A DNA stretch of 14,813 nucleotides from a bacterium UBA2214 (GTDB taxonomy: Bacteria; Zhuqueibacterota; Zhuqueibacteria; Residuimicrobiales; Residuimicrobiaceae). Made by a program: the position numbers and the translations under genes. The DNA lies in contig DCUM01000223.1 of assembly GCA_002327255.1 (NCBI GenBank), positions 1,003 to 15,815 of the forward strand. The letters run 5' to 3'. The notes under the pieces were generated by a model. That model saw nothing but the letters and a program-made list of their open reading frames with translations, searched no databases and was not told the origin of the DNA. Position 1 is the first letter of the stretch. Every line of letters starts with the position of its first letter. Shown here piece by piece: positions 6,655 through 13,181 of the stretch.

Positions 6655-8202
6655 ATGCACAAAATCAGAAAACATATTCGCTGGGTGGCCGGGACGGCCT
6701 TGCTGGCAGCGCTGCTGATCTATCCGGGGCCGGTTCGGATCGCAGGGGCCGCCCAGCAAGCGTACAATAAAATCATGGTTTTCACCGTGCTGCTGGACAA
6801 AATCGAGCGGTTCTACGTCGAGACCAAAGATCCCAACACCCTGATCGATCATGCCATCAAAGGGGTGCTCACGGCGCTGGATCCCTATTCGCTCTATCTC
6901 TCCGTCGAAGAGTTCAGGGCCTTCAAAAGCACCTACCAGAGTTACCAGGGCATCGGTTTGACGTTCGACCGCTTGCCGGAAAAACTGCTGGTCACCGCCA
7001 CGGTGACGGGTGGCCCGGCGGCTGAAGCGGGCGTGCGCCCTGGCGACAAGATCATCCGCGTCGGCAACAAGCTGGCCCATTTTTTGAGCGATGAGGATCT
7101 GCGCCGCCTCTTGCAGGAAGCGGTGGTGCGCCTGGAAATTGAACGGGAAGGAAATCGCGATTTGCTCGTTTTTGCCCTCTCCAAACGGGCGATCACACCG
7201 CAAACCATCACCAGCGCCTTCATGTTCAACGATTCGGCGGCCTTCATTAAAATAAATCGTTTCACGGAACGCACCCCCCTCGAACTCGATCAGGCCATCT
7301 CCAGGCTGCGCCCTGCCGCGCCGCGCTATCTGATTCTTGATCTGCGCGACAACGGCGGCGGCGATTTGCAGGCCGGCATCAAGGTGGTGGATCGTTTCCT
7401 GACGCCCGGAAAGATGATTGCGTTCACCAGGGGGCGGGGACCGGGCGCCAATATGGAGTTCACCTCCGGCAACGAAAACAAGTACCCGCTCATGCCCACC
7501 ATCCTCCTCGTCAATGGCGGTTCCGCCAGTGATGCCGAGATCGTCACCGGCGCCCTGCAGGACTGGGAGCGCGTCCTGGTGGTGGGGCAGCCAACCTTCG
7601 GCAAAGCGCTGGTGCAGAGTGAATTTCCCTTTCAGGACGGTTCGGCGCTGCTGCTCACCACCGCCCGTTTTTACACGCCTCTCGGCCGTTCGCTTGATCG
7701 CATGACCACGGATGGGCAGGGCACCACGGGTTTGCGCGCCACTGCCACGGCAGCCGCCTATGTGCGCACCGCCTCGGGCCGCCTGTTGCCGGCCACCGGC
7801 AGCATCGTGCCGGACGTCCTCGTGCCCGAGGATACCCTGAGCTACTCGCCGGCCTTGCGTACGATCCTCGCCGCCGAGGAGAATCCTCTGGCCGTCTTTT
7901 GCGAAACCTATGCCGCCGCCCACCCGGAACTGGCCAGACAACGCGACCACTTTATACGCCAGTTTCAGGTCTCCGAGACGCTGTTGCGCGATTTTCAGAT
8001 CATGACCAAACAGATGGGCGCGCGCTTCTCGCCGGCCGATCTGCAAAAAAACAGGGATACGCTGCGTCTGCTGATCAAGCGGGAAGTGGCGGCCATGCTC
8101 TGGGGAGAAGAAGCGCGCGCCATGGTCACCCTGCTCGCCGATGCCCAGGCTCAGGCCTGCAATCGCTACTGGATGCGCGCCGCCGCCCTGGTGCAACGCT
8201 GA
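6655..8202 (+). CDS. S41-family C-terminal processing peptidase with PDZ domain
   Basis: A 515-aa exported serine peptidase of the CtpA/Prc (tail-specific protease) family. It cuts substrates at their C-termini in the periplasm or cell envelope. Seen: a basic N-terminus and hydrophobic core ending near AGA-AQ (signal peptide or anchor, about residues 1-33); an N-terminal helical segment with LDPYSLYLS; a PDZ domain (about 90-180) with GPAAEAGVRPGDKIIRVG; and the S41 core (about 190-370) with LDLRDNGGG. The catalytic Ser is S292 in GGSASDAE and the Lys is K317 in TFGKALVQ, spaced 25 residues as usual. About 130 C-terminal residues form a helical tail. The ATG at 6655 fits the signal peptide but has only a weak upstream Shine-Dalgarno. 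It stands alone, and no clear terminator follows. Family and activity are secure; the substrate is unknown. Confidence 0.93.
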   Translation: MHKIRKHIRWVAGTALLAALLIYPGPVRIAGAAQQAYNKIMVFTVLLDKIERFYVETKDPNTLIDHAIKGVLTALDPYSLYLSVEEFRAFKSTYQSYQGIGLTFDRLPEKLLVTATVTGGPAAEAGVRPGDKIIRVGNKLAHFLSDEDLRRLLQEAVVRLEIEREGNRDLLVFALSKRAITPQTITSAFMFNDSAAFIKINRFTERTPLELDQAISRLRPAAPRYLILDLRDNGGGDLQAGIKVVDRFLTPGKMIAFTRGRGPGANMEFTSGNENKYPLMPTILLVNGGSASDAEIVTGALQDWERVLVVGQPTFGKALVQSEFPFQDGSALLLTTARFYTPLGRSLDRMTTDGQGTTGLRATATAAAYVRTASGRLLPATGSIVPDVLVPEDTLSYSPALRTILAAEENPLAVFCETYAAAHPELARQRDHFIRQFQVSETLLRDFQIMTKQMGARFSPADLQKNRDTLRLLIKREVAAMLWGEEARAMVTLLADAQAQACNRYWMRAAALVQR

Positions 8203-8278
8203 GTCGCTGCAAAAACCGCCATCCTCTCCTGCCAGGCGGGTCGGATGTTCAAATTCTTGAAATCGCTCGAAAAATCAC
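8203..8278. other. Gap between S41 stop and signalling-operon promoter
   Basis: No gene is seen here. A weak stem CCGCC (8216-8220) / GGCGG (8235-8239) with a 14-nt loop follows the S41 stop but has no U-tract, so I do not call a terminator. AAATTCTTGAAA at 8251-8262 resembles the reverse complement of the 97-109 / 6542-6554 motif (ATTCATGAAA) with one substitution in the shared core. It lies just upstream of the -35 box, a typical activator or repressor position. Confidence 0.3.
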
Positions 8279-8307
8279 TTGACAAACAGGCTGGGAAATT
8301 GTATGTT
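8279..8307 (+). promoter_or_regulatory. Sigma-70 promoter of the five-gene signalling operon
   Basis: A perfect TTGACA (8279-8284), 17 bp, then TATGTT (8302-8307). Transcription would start near 8314. It is the only good promoter between the S41 gene and the diguanylate cyclase gene, and the four following gene junctions are all too short for another. The operon leader would be about 230 nt. Confidence 0.7.
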
Positions 8308-8368
8308 TATTGATCGGTTTTCGGCCAGTATGTTTTGGCTTTTTGGTTGACCTGGTTTTACGAAAGAA

Positions 8369-8393
8369 GACGCCGGGCGTCCCGGCATGCGTC
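8369..8393 (+). promoter_or_regulatory. Leader hairpin 1 (GCCGGG/CCCGGC)
   Basis: GCCGGG (8372-8377), a 3-nt loop CGT, then CCCGGC (8381-8386): a perfect 6-bp GC stem. Flanking GAC (8369-8371) and GTC (8391-8393) can extend it across a 4-nt bulge. No U-run follows directly, so it is not an intrinsic terminator. It lies about 55 nt into the predicted leader of the signalling operon. Confidence 0.5.
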
Positions 8394-8452
8394 CATTGCC
8401 ATCTGCTTTTGGCTGTAAAATTGTTTTAATTTTCCGGGTGTTTCGCGAGATC

Positions 8453-8519
8453 ACAGGACGGAAGCGTCACCGCAGCGGCTGCAGGCGCTTTATGACCGGC
8501 GCCCGCTGCAGCGTCCTGT
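8453..8519 (+). promoter_or_regulatory. Leader hairpin 2: nested long stem-loop before the diguanylate cyclase gene
   Basis: Three nested helices are visible. The outer one is ACAGGACG (8453-8460) with CGTCCTGT (8512-8519), 8 bp. The middle one is GCAGCGG (8472-8478) with CCGCTGC (8503-8509), 7 bp. The inner one is GCGC (8485-8488) with GCGC (8499-8502). It ends 26 nt before the first possible start codon. A smaller stem, GGCTC (8527-8531) with GAGCC (8538-8542), follows and stops just before the GTGAGG Shine-Dalgarno area. It matches no riboswitch I recognise and has no c-di-GMP (GEMM) core motif. It is a candidate cis-regulatory RNA. Confidence 0.55.
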
Positions 8520-8545
8520 AGGGTAGGGCTCTGTGACGAGCCTTT

Positions 8546-9523
8546 GTGAGGATGGATGTGGTGAAGACAGTGGAAACGCTCACTGAAGCACGCAAGCCTG
8601 TCATCCTGATTGTGGATGACATTCCTGTGAATATTCAATTGATTCAGGGTTATTTGACCGCGGTCGGGTATCAAACAGTCGTCGCCCAGAATGGTGAGGA
8701 GGCGATTTTCCGCGTCCGCGAGGCGCTGCCCGATCTGATCCTCCTCGATGTCATGATGCCCAAGATCAACGGCCTGGAAACGTGCCGGATTCTCAAGCGC
8801 AATCAGCAGACGCAGCACATTCCCATCATCATGGTCACCGCACTCAATGAGTTGGACGATAAAATCCGCGGCATCGAGGCGGGCGCGGATGATTTCATCA
8901 GCAAGCCGTTCAATCGCCTCGAGTTGTTGGCCCGGGTCAAGTCGCTGCTTCGGCTCAAGCACTATTACGACCAGCTGCAGGAAAAAATCCGGCTGCTGGA
9001 ACAGGCCAAGGAACAGCTGCGCACGCTGGCGGTCACCGACGGTCTGACCGGGGTCTACAACTACCGCTATTTTCGGGAGTATCTGGCGCAGGAATTTCGC
9101 CGCGCAGAGCGGCATCGGCTGGTGGTCTCCCTGGTGATGCTGGATATCGATTTTTTTAAAAAATATAATGACACCCATGGTCATCAGGCGGGCGATGAAG
9201 TGCTCAAAGTGGTGGCGCGGCTCATGAAGAACAATACGCGCGCCATCGATGTCGTCGCCCGCTATGGGGGGGAAGAGTTCATCCTGGTATTGCCGGAAAC
9301 CAAGAAAGCTTCAGCGGCGATCGTTGCCGAAAAGATACGCAAACTGGTCGCCAGCCATATCTTCCCGCATAAACGTGGCCAGGCCAACGGCCATCTGACG
9401 GTGAGTGTCGGCGTCTCCAGTTACCCGGAAGACGCCAGAACCTCCGATACGCTGATTCAATGTGCGGATCAGCGCCTCTACCGCGCCAAAGAAGCGGGAA
9501 GAAATCGTGTTGTGGATCAGTAA
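8546..9523 (+). CDS. Response regulator diguanylate cyclase (REC-GGDEF)
   Basis: A protein of up to 325 aa that makes cyclic di-GMP from two GTP when its receiver domain is phosphorylated. Seen (numbering from GTG 8546): a REC domain (about 18-135) with acidic pair D24/D25, phospho-acceptor D68 in LLDVMMP, T98 and K120 in SKPF; a coiled linker (about 137-160, YDQLQEKIRLLEQAKEQL); and a GGDEF domain (about 163-325) starting with TDGLTGVYNYRYF. The active site is an intact GGEEF (241-245). The allosteric inhibition site RAID (R232-D235) sits five residues before it, so product inhibition is expected. There are no membrane segments. Starts at GTG 8546, ATG 8552, GTG 8558 or GTG 8561 are all possible; GAGG at 8548-8551 best serves 8558 or 8561. 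It is first in the operon, 15 nt before the kinase gene, its likely phosphodonor. Confidence 0.94.
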   Translation: MRMDVVKTVETLTEARKPVILIVDDIPVNIQLIQGYLTAVGYQTVVAQNGEEAIFRVREALPDLILLDVMMPKINGLETCRILKRNQQTQHIPIIMVTALNELDDKIRGIEAGADDFISKPFNRLELLARVKSLLRLKHYYDQLQEKIRLLEQAKEQLRTLAVTDGLTGVYNYRYFREYLAQEFRRAERHRLVVSLVMLDIDFFKKYNDTHGHQAGDEVLKVVARLMKNNTRAIDVVARYGGEEFILVLPETKKASAAIVAEKIRKLVASHIFPHKRGQANGHLTVSVGVSSYPEDARTSDTLIQCADQRLYRAKEAGRNRVVDQ

Positions 9524-9538
9524 TGGGAGAAAACGATT

Positions 9539-11032
9539 GTGAGCAACTGGATTGCACAACAAGTGAAAAGCAAACTGTTTCGCAAGCTGTTTTTATCCAC
9601 CTTTGCCGCCACGATCCTGCCCCTGCTGGTGATGGCGTTTTACTGGTTGCGGCTGCAGAACGGCCGCCATATCGATCTTTTCCCCGGATTTTTCAGCGTC
9701 ATCGTGCTGGCGCTGCTGCTGGCCGCCATCGTCGCCTATGGCCTGTCGCGCAACATCTCCATGCCCGTCTCCGAACTGACCAAAAGTGCCACCGAGATCG
9801 CCCGCGGAAACTTTTCCCATGAGATAAAAATTCGCTCGGATGATGAGATCGGCCGCCTCGCCCGCCTCTTCAACTATATGACCACGGAGCTGCGCCGCCT
9901 CGATAACATGAATCTGGCCCAGATCATCGCCGAGCGCAACAAGACGCAGACCATCATCAAAAACATCGCCGACGGCGTCATCGTCACCGATCCACAGTGC
10001 CGCGTCCTCATCCTCAACGCCTCGGCGGAAAAATGGCTGGGATTGCGCCAGCAGGAAGCCGCGGATCAGCCCCTCTCCAATTACATTCATGAAGAGAAGA
10101 TGCTGCGCCTCATCGCCGATGCGACCGAAAGCAAGACGGCGGCGCTGCCCCCCGTGGAGATTTCCCTCAAGCTCCCAGGCGACTGGAAACCGCGCATTTT
10201 GCAGGCCCGGGCCGCACGCGTTCTGCTCGAGGACGGCGAACTCATCGGCGTCGTCACCATTCTCCGCGACATCACCCAGCAGAAAGAAATTGACCGCATG
10301 AAGACGGAACTGGTCTCCATGGTGGCGCATGAACTGCGTTCACCGCTGACCAGTATTTCCGGTTTCAGCGAACTCTTGCTCGACCCCGACCTTACCCGGG
10401 AACAGCAGGAGGAGTACGCCGGCATTATCCTCAAGGAATCCAATCGACTCGGCGATCTCATCAACAAATTCCTCGACATCTCGCGCATCGAATCCGGACG
10501 CATCCAACCGAAAAAAGACGCCCTCGATCTCGTCGAGGCCGTGCAGATGGTGGTCGGCAACAATTCCTACCTGGCGGCGAAAAAGAATATCGATGTCGAA
10601 GTGCACACCCCGGAGGAGGTCGCCGAAGTCTGGGCCGACAGCGGCATGATGGAGCAGGTTTTTCTCAATCTTTTTTCCAATGCCATCAAGTACAGTCCGG
10701 AAAATACCCGCATCGATATCATCATCCGCCAATCCGACAGCGAGGTGATCGCTGAGGTGCATGATCAGGGGTATGGCATCCCGCGCGAAGCGCTCAATAA
10801 AATCTTTGAAAAATTTTACCGCGTCACGGAACACGAAGCCGTGCGCGCCAACACCGGCACAGGCCTCGGACTGGCCCTGGCCAAACAGATTATCGAATTG
10901 CATGGCGGCCGCATCATGGTCGAAAGTGAAGTGGAGCGTGGCTCGGTCTTCTCGGTCTACCTCCCCAAGGCGCATATCGCGCAACAGGCGCCCGTGCTGC
11001 CGGCTGAGGATGTGGAAGAGATTATCCGTTGA
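9539..11032 (+). CDS. Membrane histidine kinase, HAMP-PAS-HisKA-HATPase
   Basis: A 497-aa sensor kinase. Seen: two transmembrane helices (about 17-38 and 50-72) joined by a loop of only about 10 residues (QNGRHIDLFP), so there is no real periplasmic sensor domain. Then a HAMP domain (about 70-122, SMPVSELTKSATEIARGNFSHEI split by the usual heptads), a PAS domain (about 130-250), HisKA with phospho-acceptor H264 in MVAHELRSPL, and HATPase with N-box NLFSNAIKYS, G1 DQGYGIP and G2 GTGLGLALAKQII. It autophosphorylates and should pass phosphate to one or more of the three REC domains encoded beside it. The start GTG at 9539 has GGGAGA (9525-9530) 8 nt upstream. It lies 15 nt after the cyclase stop and 19 nt before the REC gene. 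Its signal is probably sensed by the PAS domain or in the membrane. Confidence 0.95.
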   Translation: MSNWIAQQVKSKLFRKLFLSTFAATILPLLVMAFYWLRLQNGRHIDLFPGFFSVIVLALLLAAIVAYGLSRNISMPVSELTKSATEIARGNFSHEIKIRSDDEIGRLARLFNYMTTELRRLDNMNLAQIIAERNKTQTIIKNIADGVIVTDPQCRVLILNASAEKWLGLRQQEAADQPLSNYIHEEKMLRLIADATESKTAALPPVEISLKLPGDWKPRILQARAARVLLEDGELIGVVTILRDITQQKEIDRMKTELVSMVAHELRSPLTSISGFSELLLDPDLTREQQEEYAGIILKESNRLGDLINKFLDISRIESGRIQPKKDALDLVEAVQMVVGNNSYLAAKKNIDVEVHTPEEVAEVWADSGMMEQVFLNLFSNAIKYSPENTRIDIIIRQSDSEVIAEVHDQGYGIPREALNKIFEKFYRVTEHEAVRANTGTGLGLALAKQIIELHGGRIMVESEVERGSVFSVYLPKAHIAQQAPVLPAEDVEEIIR

Positions 11033-11051
11033 CAAGTGGGAGTGAGAGGAA

Positions 11052-11687
11052 ATGAAGAAAGGTAAAGTGCTGCTGGTTGACGACAACCTCGACATGCTCA
11101 TCATCGGACAGCGCATTTTCACGCGCGCCGGATTCGAGTATCTGTCGGCCCGCAGCGGACAGGAAGGCCTGCAGATCATGCTGCAGGAGGGTGCGGATCT
11201 GGTGGTGCTGGATTACATGCTTCCTGATCTCAACGGCACCCAATTCATCAAGAGTGTGGTCGAAGAGGCCGAATACACGGCGGTGAAGCAAGTCCCCATT
11301 GTGGTTCTGACCGCCCGCACGGATCATCTCGAAGATCTGGACGAATGGTTCCGGGAGAACCTGCGCGCGATCCTGATCAAGCCGTTCGGGCACCGTGAGC
11401 TGGTGAACGTGGTGGAAAACATCCTCCGCGTTGAAAAAGTGCGGCGCACCCTGCCGCCACGCAGCGCCGGCCGCAGCGTCGACTGGGCCGATGATCTGCG
11501 CATCGCCGCCAACACCATCGCCCGCCTCAGCACTGAAATCAGGCAGGACATTCCGGCCGGACTCGGCGACCAGCAGCGGCTTGATCTCGAAGCGGTCTAC
11601 ACCAGTTCGAAGCGCCTGCTGCGTCTCATCGATGAGGGTTTTCCCGAGAGCGAAATCTTTCAGCCCCACGCCTCTTTGATGACTTGA
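11052..11687 (+). CDS. Stand-alone receiver-domain protein with helical, DHp-like tail
   Basis: A 211-aa response regulator without a DNA-binding or enzymatic output domain. The REC domain (about 4-128) is complete: D10/D11, phospho-acceptor D54 in VVLDYMLPD, T in VVLTAR, and K110 in IKPFG. Residues about 143-200 look alpha-helical. The stretch RLDLEAVYTSSKRLLRLIDEG resembles the second helix of a HisKA dimerisation domain as seen in hybrid kinases, but the first helix (DDLRIAANTIARLSTEI) has no His. It could be a vestigial DHp, a dimerisation unit or a protein-binding tail. It lies between the two kinase genes (gaps 19 and 15 nt), suggesting a phosphorelay connector or phosphate sink. The ATG at 11052 is served by GGGAG (11038-11042). 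REC assignment is secure; the tail is inference. Confidence 0.9.
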   Translation: MKKGKVLLVDDNLDMLIIGQRIFTRAGFEYLSARSGQEGLQIMLQEGADLVVLDYMLPDLNGTQFIKSVVEEAEYTAVKQVPIVVLTARTDHLEDLDEWFRENLRAILIKPFGHRELVNVVENILRVEKVRRTLPPRSAGRSVDWADDLRIAANTIARLSTEIRQDIPAGLGDQQRLDLEAVYTSSKRLLRLIDEGFPESEIFQPHASLMT

Positions 11688-11702
11688 TTTCGGGGCGGCG
11701 GC

Positions 11703-13181
11703 ATGGAGTTCGACTACCAGGAATTGATCGAGAGCGTCCAGGATTTGGTGTTTGCGGTGGGGCGTAGCGGCAAGCTGCTCTACTGCAACCGCCAGTTTGC
11801 GCGATTTTTCGGGCAGAGCAAGAGCCGCCTGCGCGGCGTTTCGATCTTAAATTATATTCATCCCAATGATTGCGCGCGCGCCGAGCGCACCCTCAAGGAG
11901 ACGCTGCACGGTTCCTCGCCGACGCTTGAGGTGCGCCTCTTGTCCCAGGAGGGCGTGCCCCATTACTTTTCCACCAACCTGACGCCCATCATCGAGAATG
12001 GCCATGTGGTCGGCGCCGTGGGCATTTCGCGCGACATCAACGAGCGCATCAAGCTCGAACAGCAGATCACCGAACTGCAGAATTTTCAAGAGAGTATCCT
12101 GCAGAGCATGCAGGCCGGCCTGATCACTATCGACTTGACCGGGCATATCACGTCGTTCAACGCGGGCGCGGCGGAGGTGCTGCGCTGCACGGCGCAGGAA
12201 GCAGTGGGCCAGCCCCTCGCCGCGGTCATGGGCGAAGAAGCAGCGGCCGTCTTTCTGCAGCCAAGTTCACGGGGCGAGCTGCTCGCCAATCGCGAGATGC
12301 TCCTGAAAACCCGCACCGGCCAGGATATTTATATCGGATTCACCATCACGCCGCTGCTGGATAACCGCGGCTTGCGCGCGGGAACGATTCTCTCCTTCAA
12401 GGATATCTCCCAGATCAAACGCATGCAGGCCGAGGTGATCCGCATGGACCGGCTCGCCTCCCTCGGGGTTTTGGCATCCGGCATCGCCCACGAAATAAAG
12501 AATCCGCTGGCCGGCATCAAGGCCATGGCGCAGACACTGCAGGAGGACCTGCCCGCCGGCGGCGACGGCCGCGTCTATCTCGAGCGCATCGTGCGCCAGG
12601 TCAACCGACTCGATGGTTTGCTCAAAACCTTTTTTGACTTTGCTCGGCCGCGGCCGCCGCAGCGCCGCCTGCACCGCATTCAGGACATCCTCCAGGAGGT
12701 CTTTACGCTGGTCGACAAGCGCCTCGAGGAGGGGAACATCGAGTGGCAATGCAACATCGACGACAACACACCGCCGGTTTTCGTCGATTTCCACCAGATG
12801 CAGCAGGTGATCCTCAACCTCATCATCAATGCCATCGATGCCATGGAACAGGGCGGCCGGCTCTACGTCGAAGTCGAGCCGTACCGCGGCGCGGCGGCGC
12901 ATTTCATCGCTGCCGAAAATGAACCGGAACGCCGCTTTGTCGAAATCGCCATCAGCGACACCGGGACGGGCATCGCGCAGGAAAATCTTGAAACCATATT
13001 TGATCCCTTTTTCACCACCAAATCCCAGGGCACGGGATTGGGCTTGTCCATCGTTTACCGCATCATCGCCGCTCATCACGGCGAGATCAGCGTCAGCAGC
13101 CAGGTGGGAGAGGGCACGACATTCAGAGTTTTATTGCCAATGGAGGAAGAAGCGGATGAAGGCGAGTATACTCGTCGTTGA
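11703..13181 (+). CDS. Soluble PAS-PAS histidine kinase (NtrB/AtoS-like)
   Basis: A 492-aa kinase with no transmembrane segment. Seen: PAS 1 (about 5-120, opening with ELIESVQDLVFAV and ending VGISRDINERIKLEQQ), a short coiled linker, PAS 2 (about 125-240, SMQAGLITIDLTGHI), HisKA with H263 in SGIAHEIKNPLAGIK, and HATPase with NLIINAIDAM (N-box), SDTGTGIA (G1), FDPFFTTKSQGTGLGLS (F and G2). The HEIKNPL phospho-acceptor box is typical of NtrB-type kinases that partner sigma-54 activators, and the next gene encodes exactly such a protein, overlapping by 26 nt. It probably senses a cytosolic cue through its PAS domains. The ATG at 11703 has only a weak GGGG-type upstream site and lies 15 nt after the REC gene, so translational coupling is likely. 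Confidence 0.95.
   Translation: MEFDYQELIESVQDLVFAVGRSGKLLYCNRQFARFFGQSKSRLRGVSILNYIHPNDCARAERTLKETLHGSSPTLEVRLLSQEGVPHYFSTNLTPIIENGHVVGAVGISRDINERIKLEQQITELQNFQESILQSMQAGLITIDLTGHITSFNAGAAEVLRCTAQEAVGQPLAAVMGEEAAAVFLQPSSRGELLANREMLLKTRTGQDIYIGFTITPLLDNRGLRAGTILSFKDISQIKRMQAEVIRMDRLASLGVLASGIAHEIKNPLAGIKAMAQTLQEDLPAGGDGRVYLERIVRQVNRLDGLLKTFFDFARPRPPQRRLHRIQDILQEVFTLVDKRLEEGNIEWQCNIDDNTPPVFVDFHQMQQVILNLIINAIDAMEQGGRLYVEVEPYRGAAAHFIAAENEPERRFVEIAISDTGTGIAQENLETIFDPFFTTKSQGTGLGLSIVYRIIAAHHGEISVSSQVGEGTTFRVLLPMEEEADEGEYTRR
13142..13150 (+). promoter_or_regulatory. Ribosome binding site that fixes the sigma-54 activator start
   Basis: GGAGG (13142-13146) within GGAGGAAGA, 9 nt before the ATG at 13156 and lying inside the 3' end of the preceding kinase gene. 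It sets the activator start at 13156, although its reading frame is open much further upstream. The product then begins directly with the receiver domain, as in the family. Confidence 0.8.

Noticed and set aside
6613..8196. Very long open frame antisense to the S41 peptidase gene
   Set aside because: Its translation shows no domain and is a by-product of GC-rich codon use on the plus strand, which encodes a complete S41 enzyme with catalytic residues.
8216..8239. Intrinsic terminator after the S41 gene
   Set aside because: Only a 5-bp stem with a 14-nt loop and no T-run.
8408..8424. Possible sigma-54 (-24/-12) promoter in the signalling-operon leader, TTGGC...TTGTT
   Set aside because: GG is followed by the right 10-bp spacing, but the -12 element is GT instead of the nearly invariant GC, and most other consensus positions fail. 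A consensus sigma-70 promoter lies just upstream.
8438..8521. 27-codon GTG-initiated Arg-rich frame across the leader hairpin, possible leader peptide
   Set aside because: No convincing Shine-Dalgarno, it overlaps a strong RNA structure, and the composition looks like translated hairpin sequence.
12829..13155. N-terminal extension of the sigma-54 activator frame into the kinase gene
   Set aside because: The extension is an out-of-frame reading of the kinase ATPase domain. GGAGG at 13142 and the receiver-domain start fix translation at 13156.
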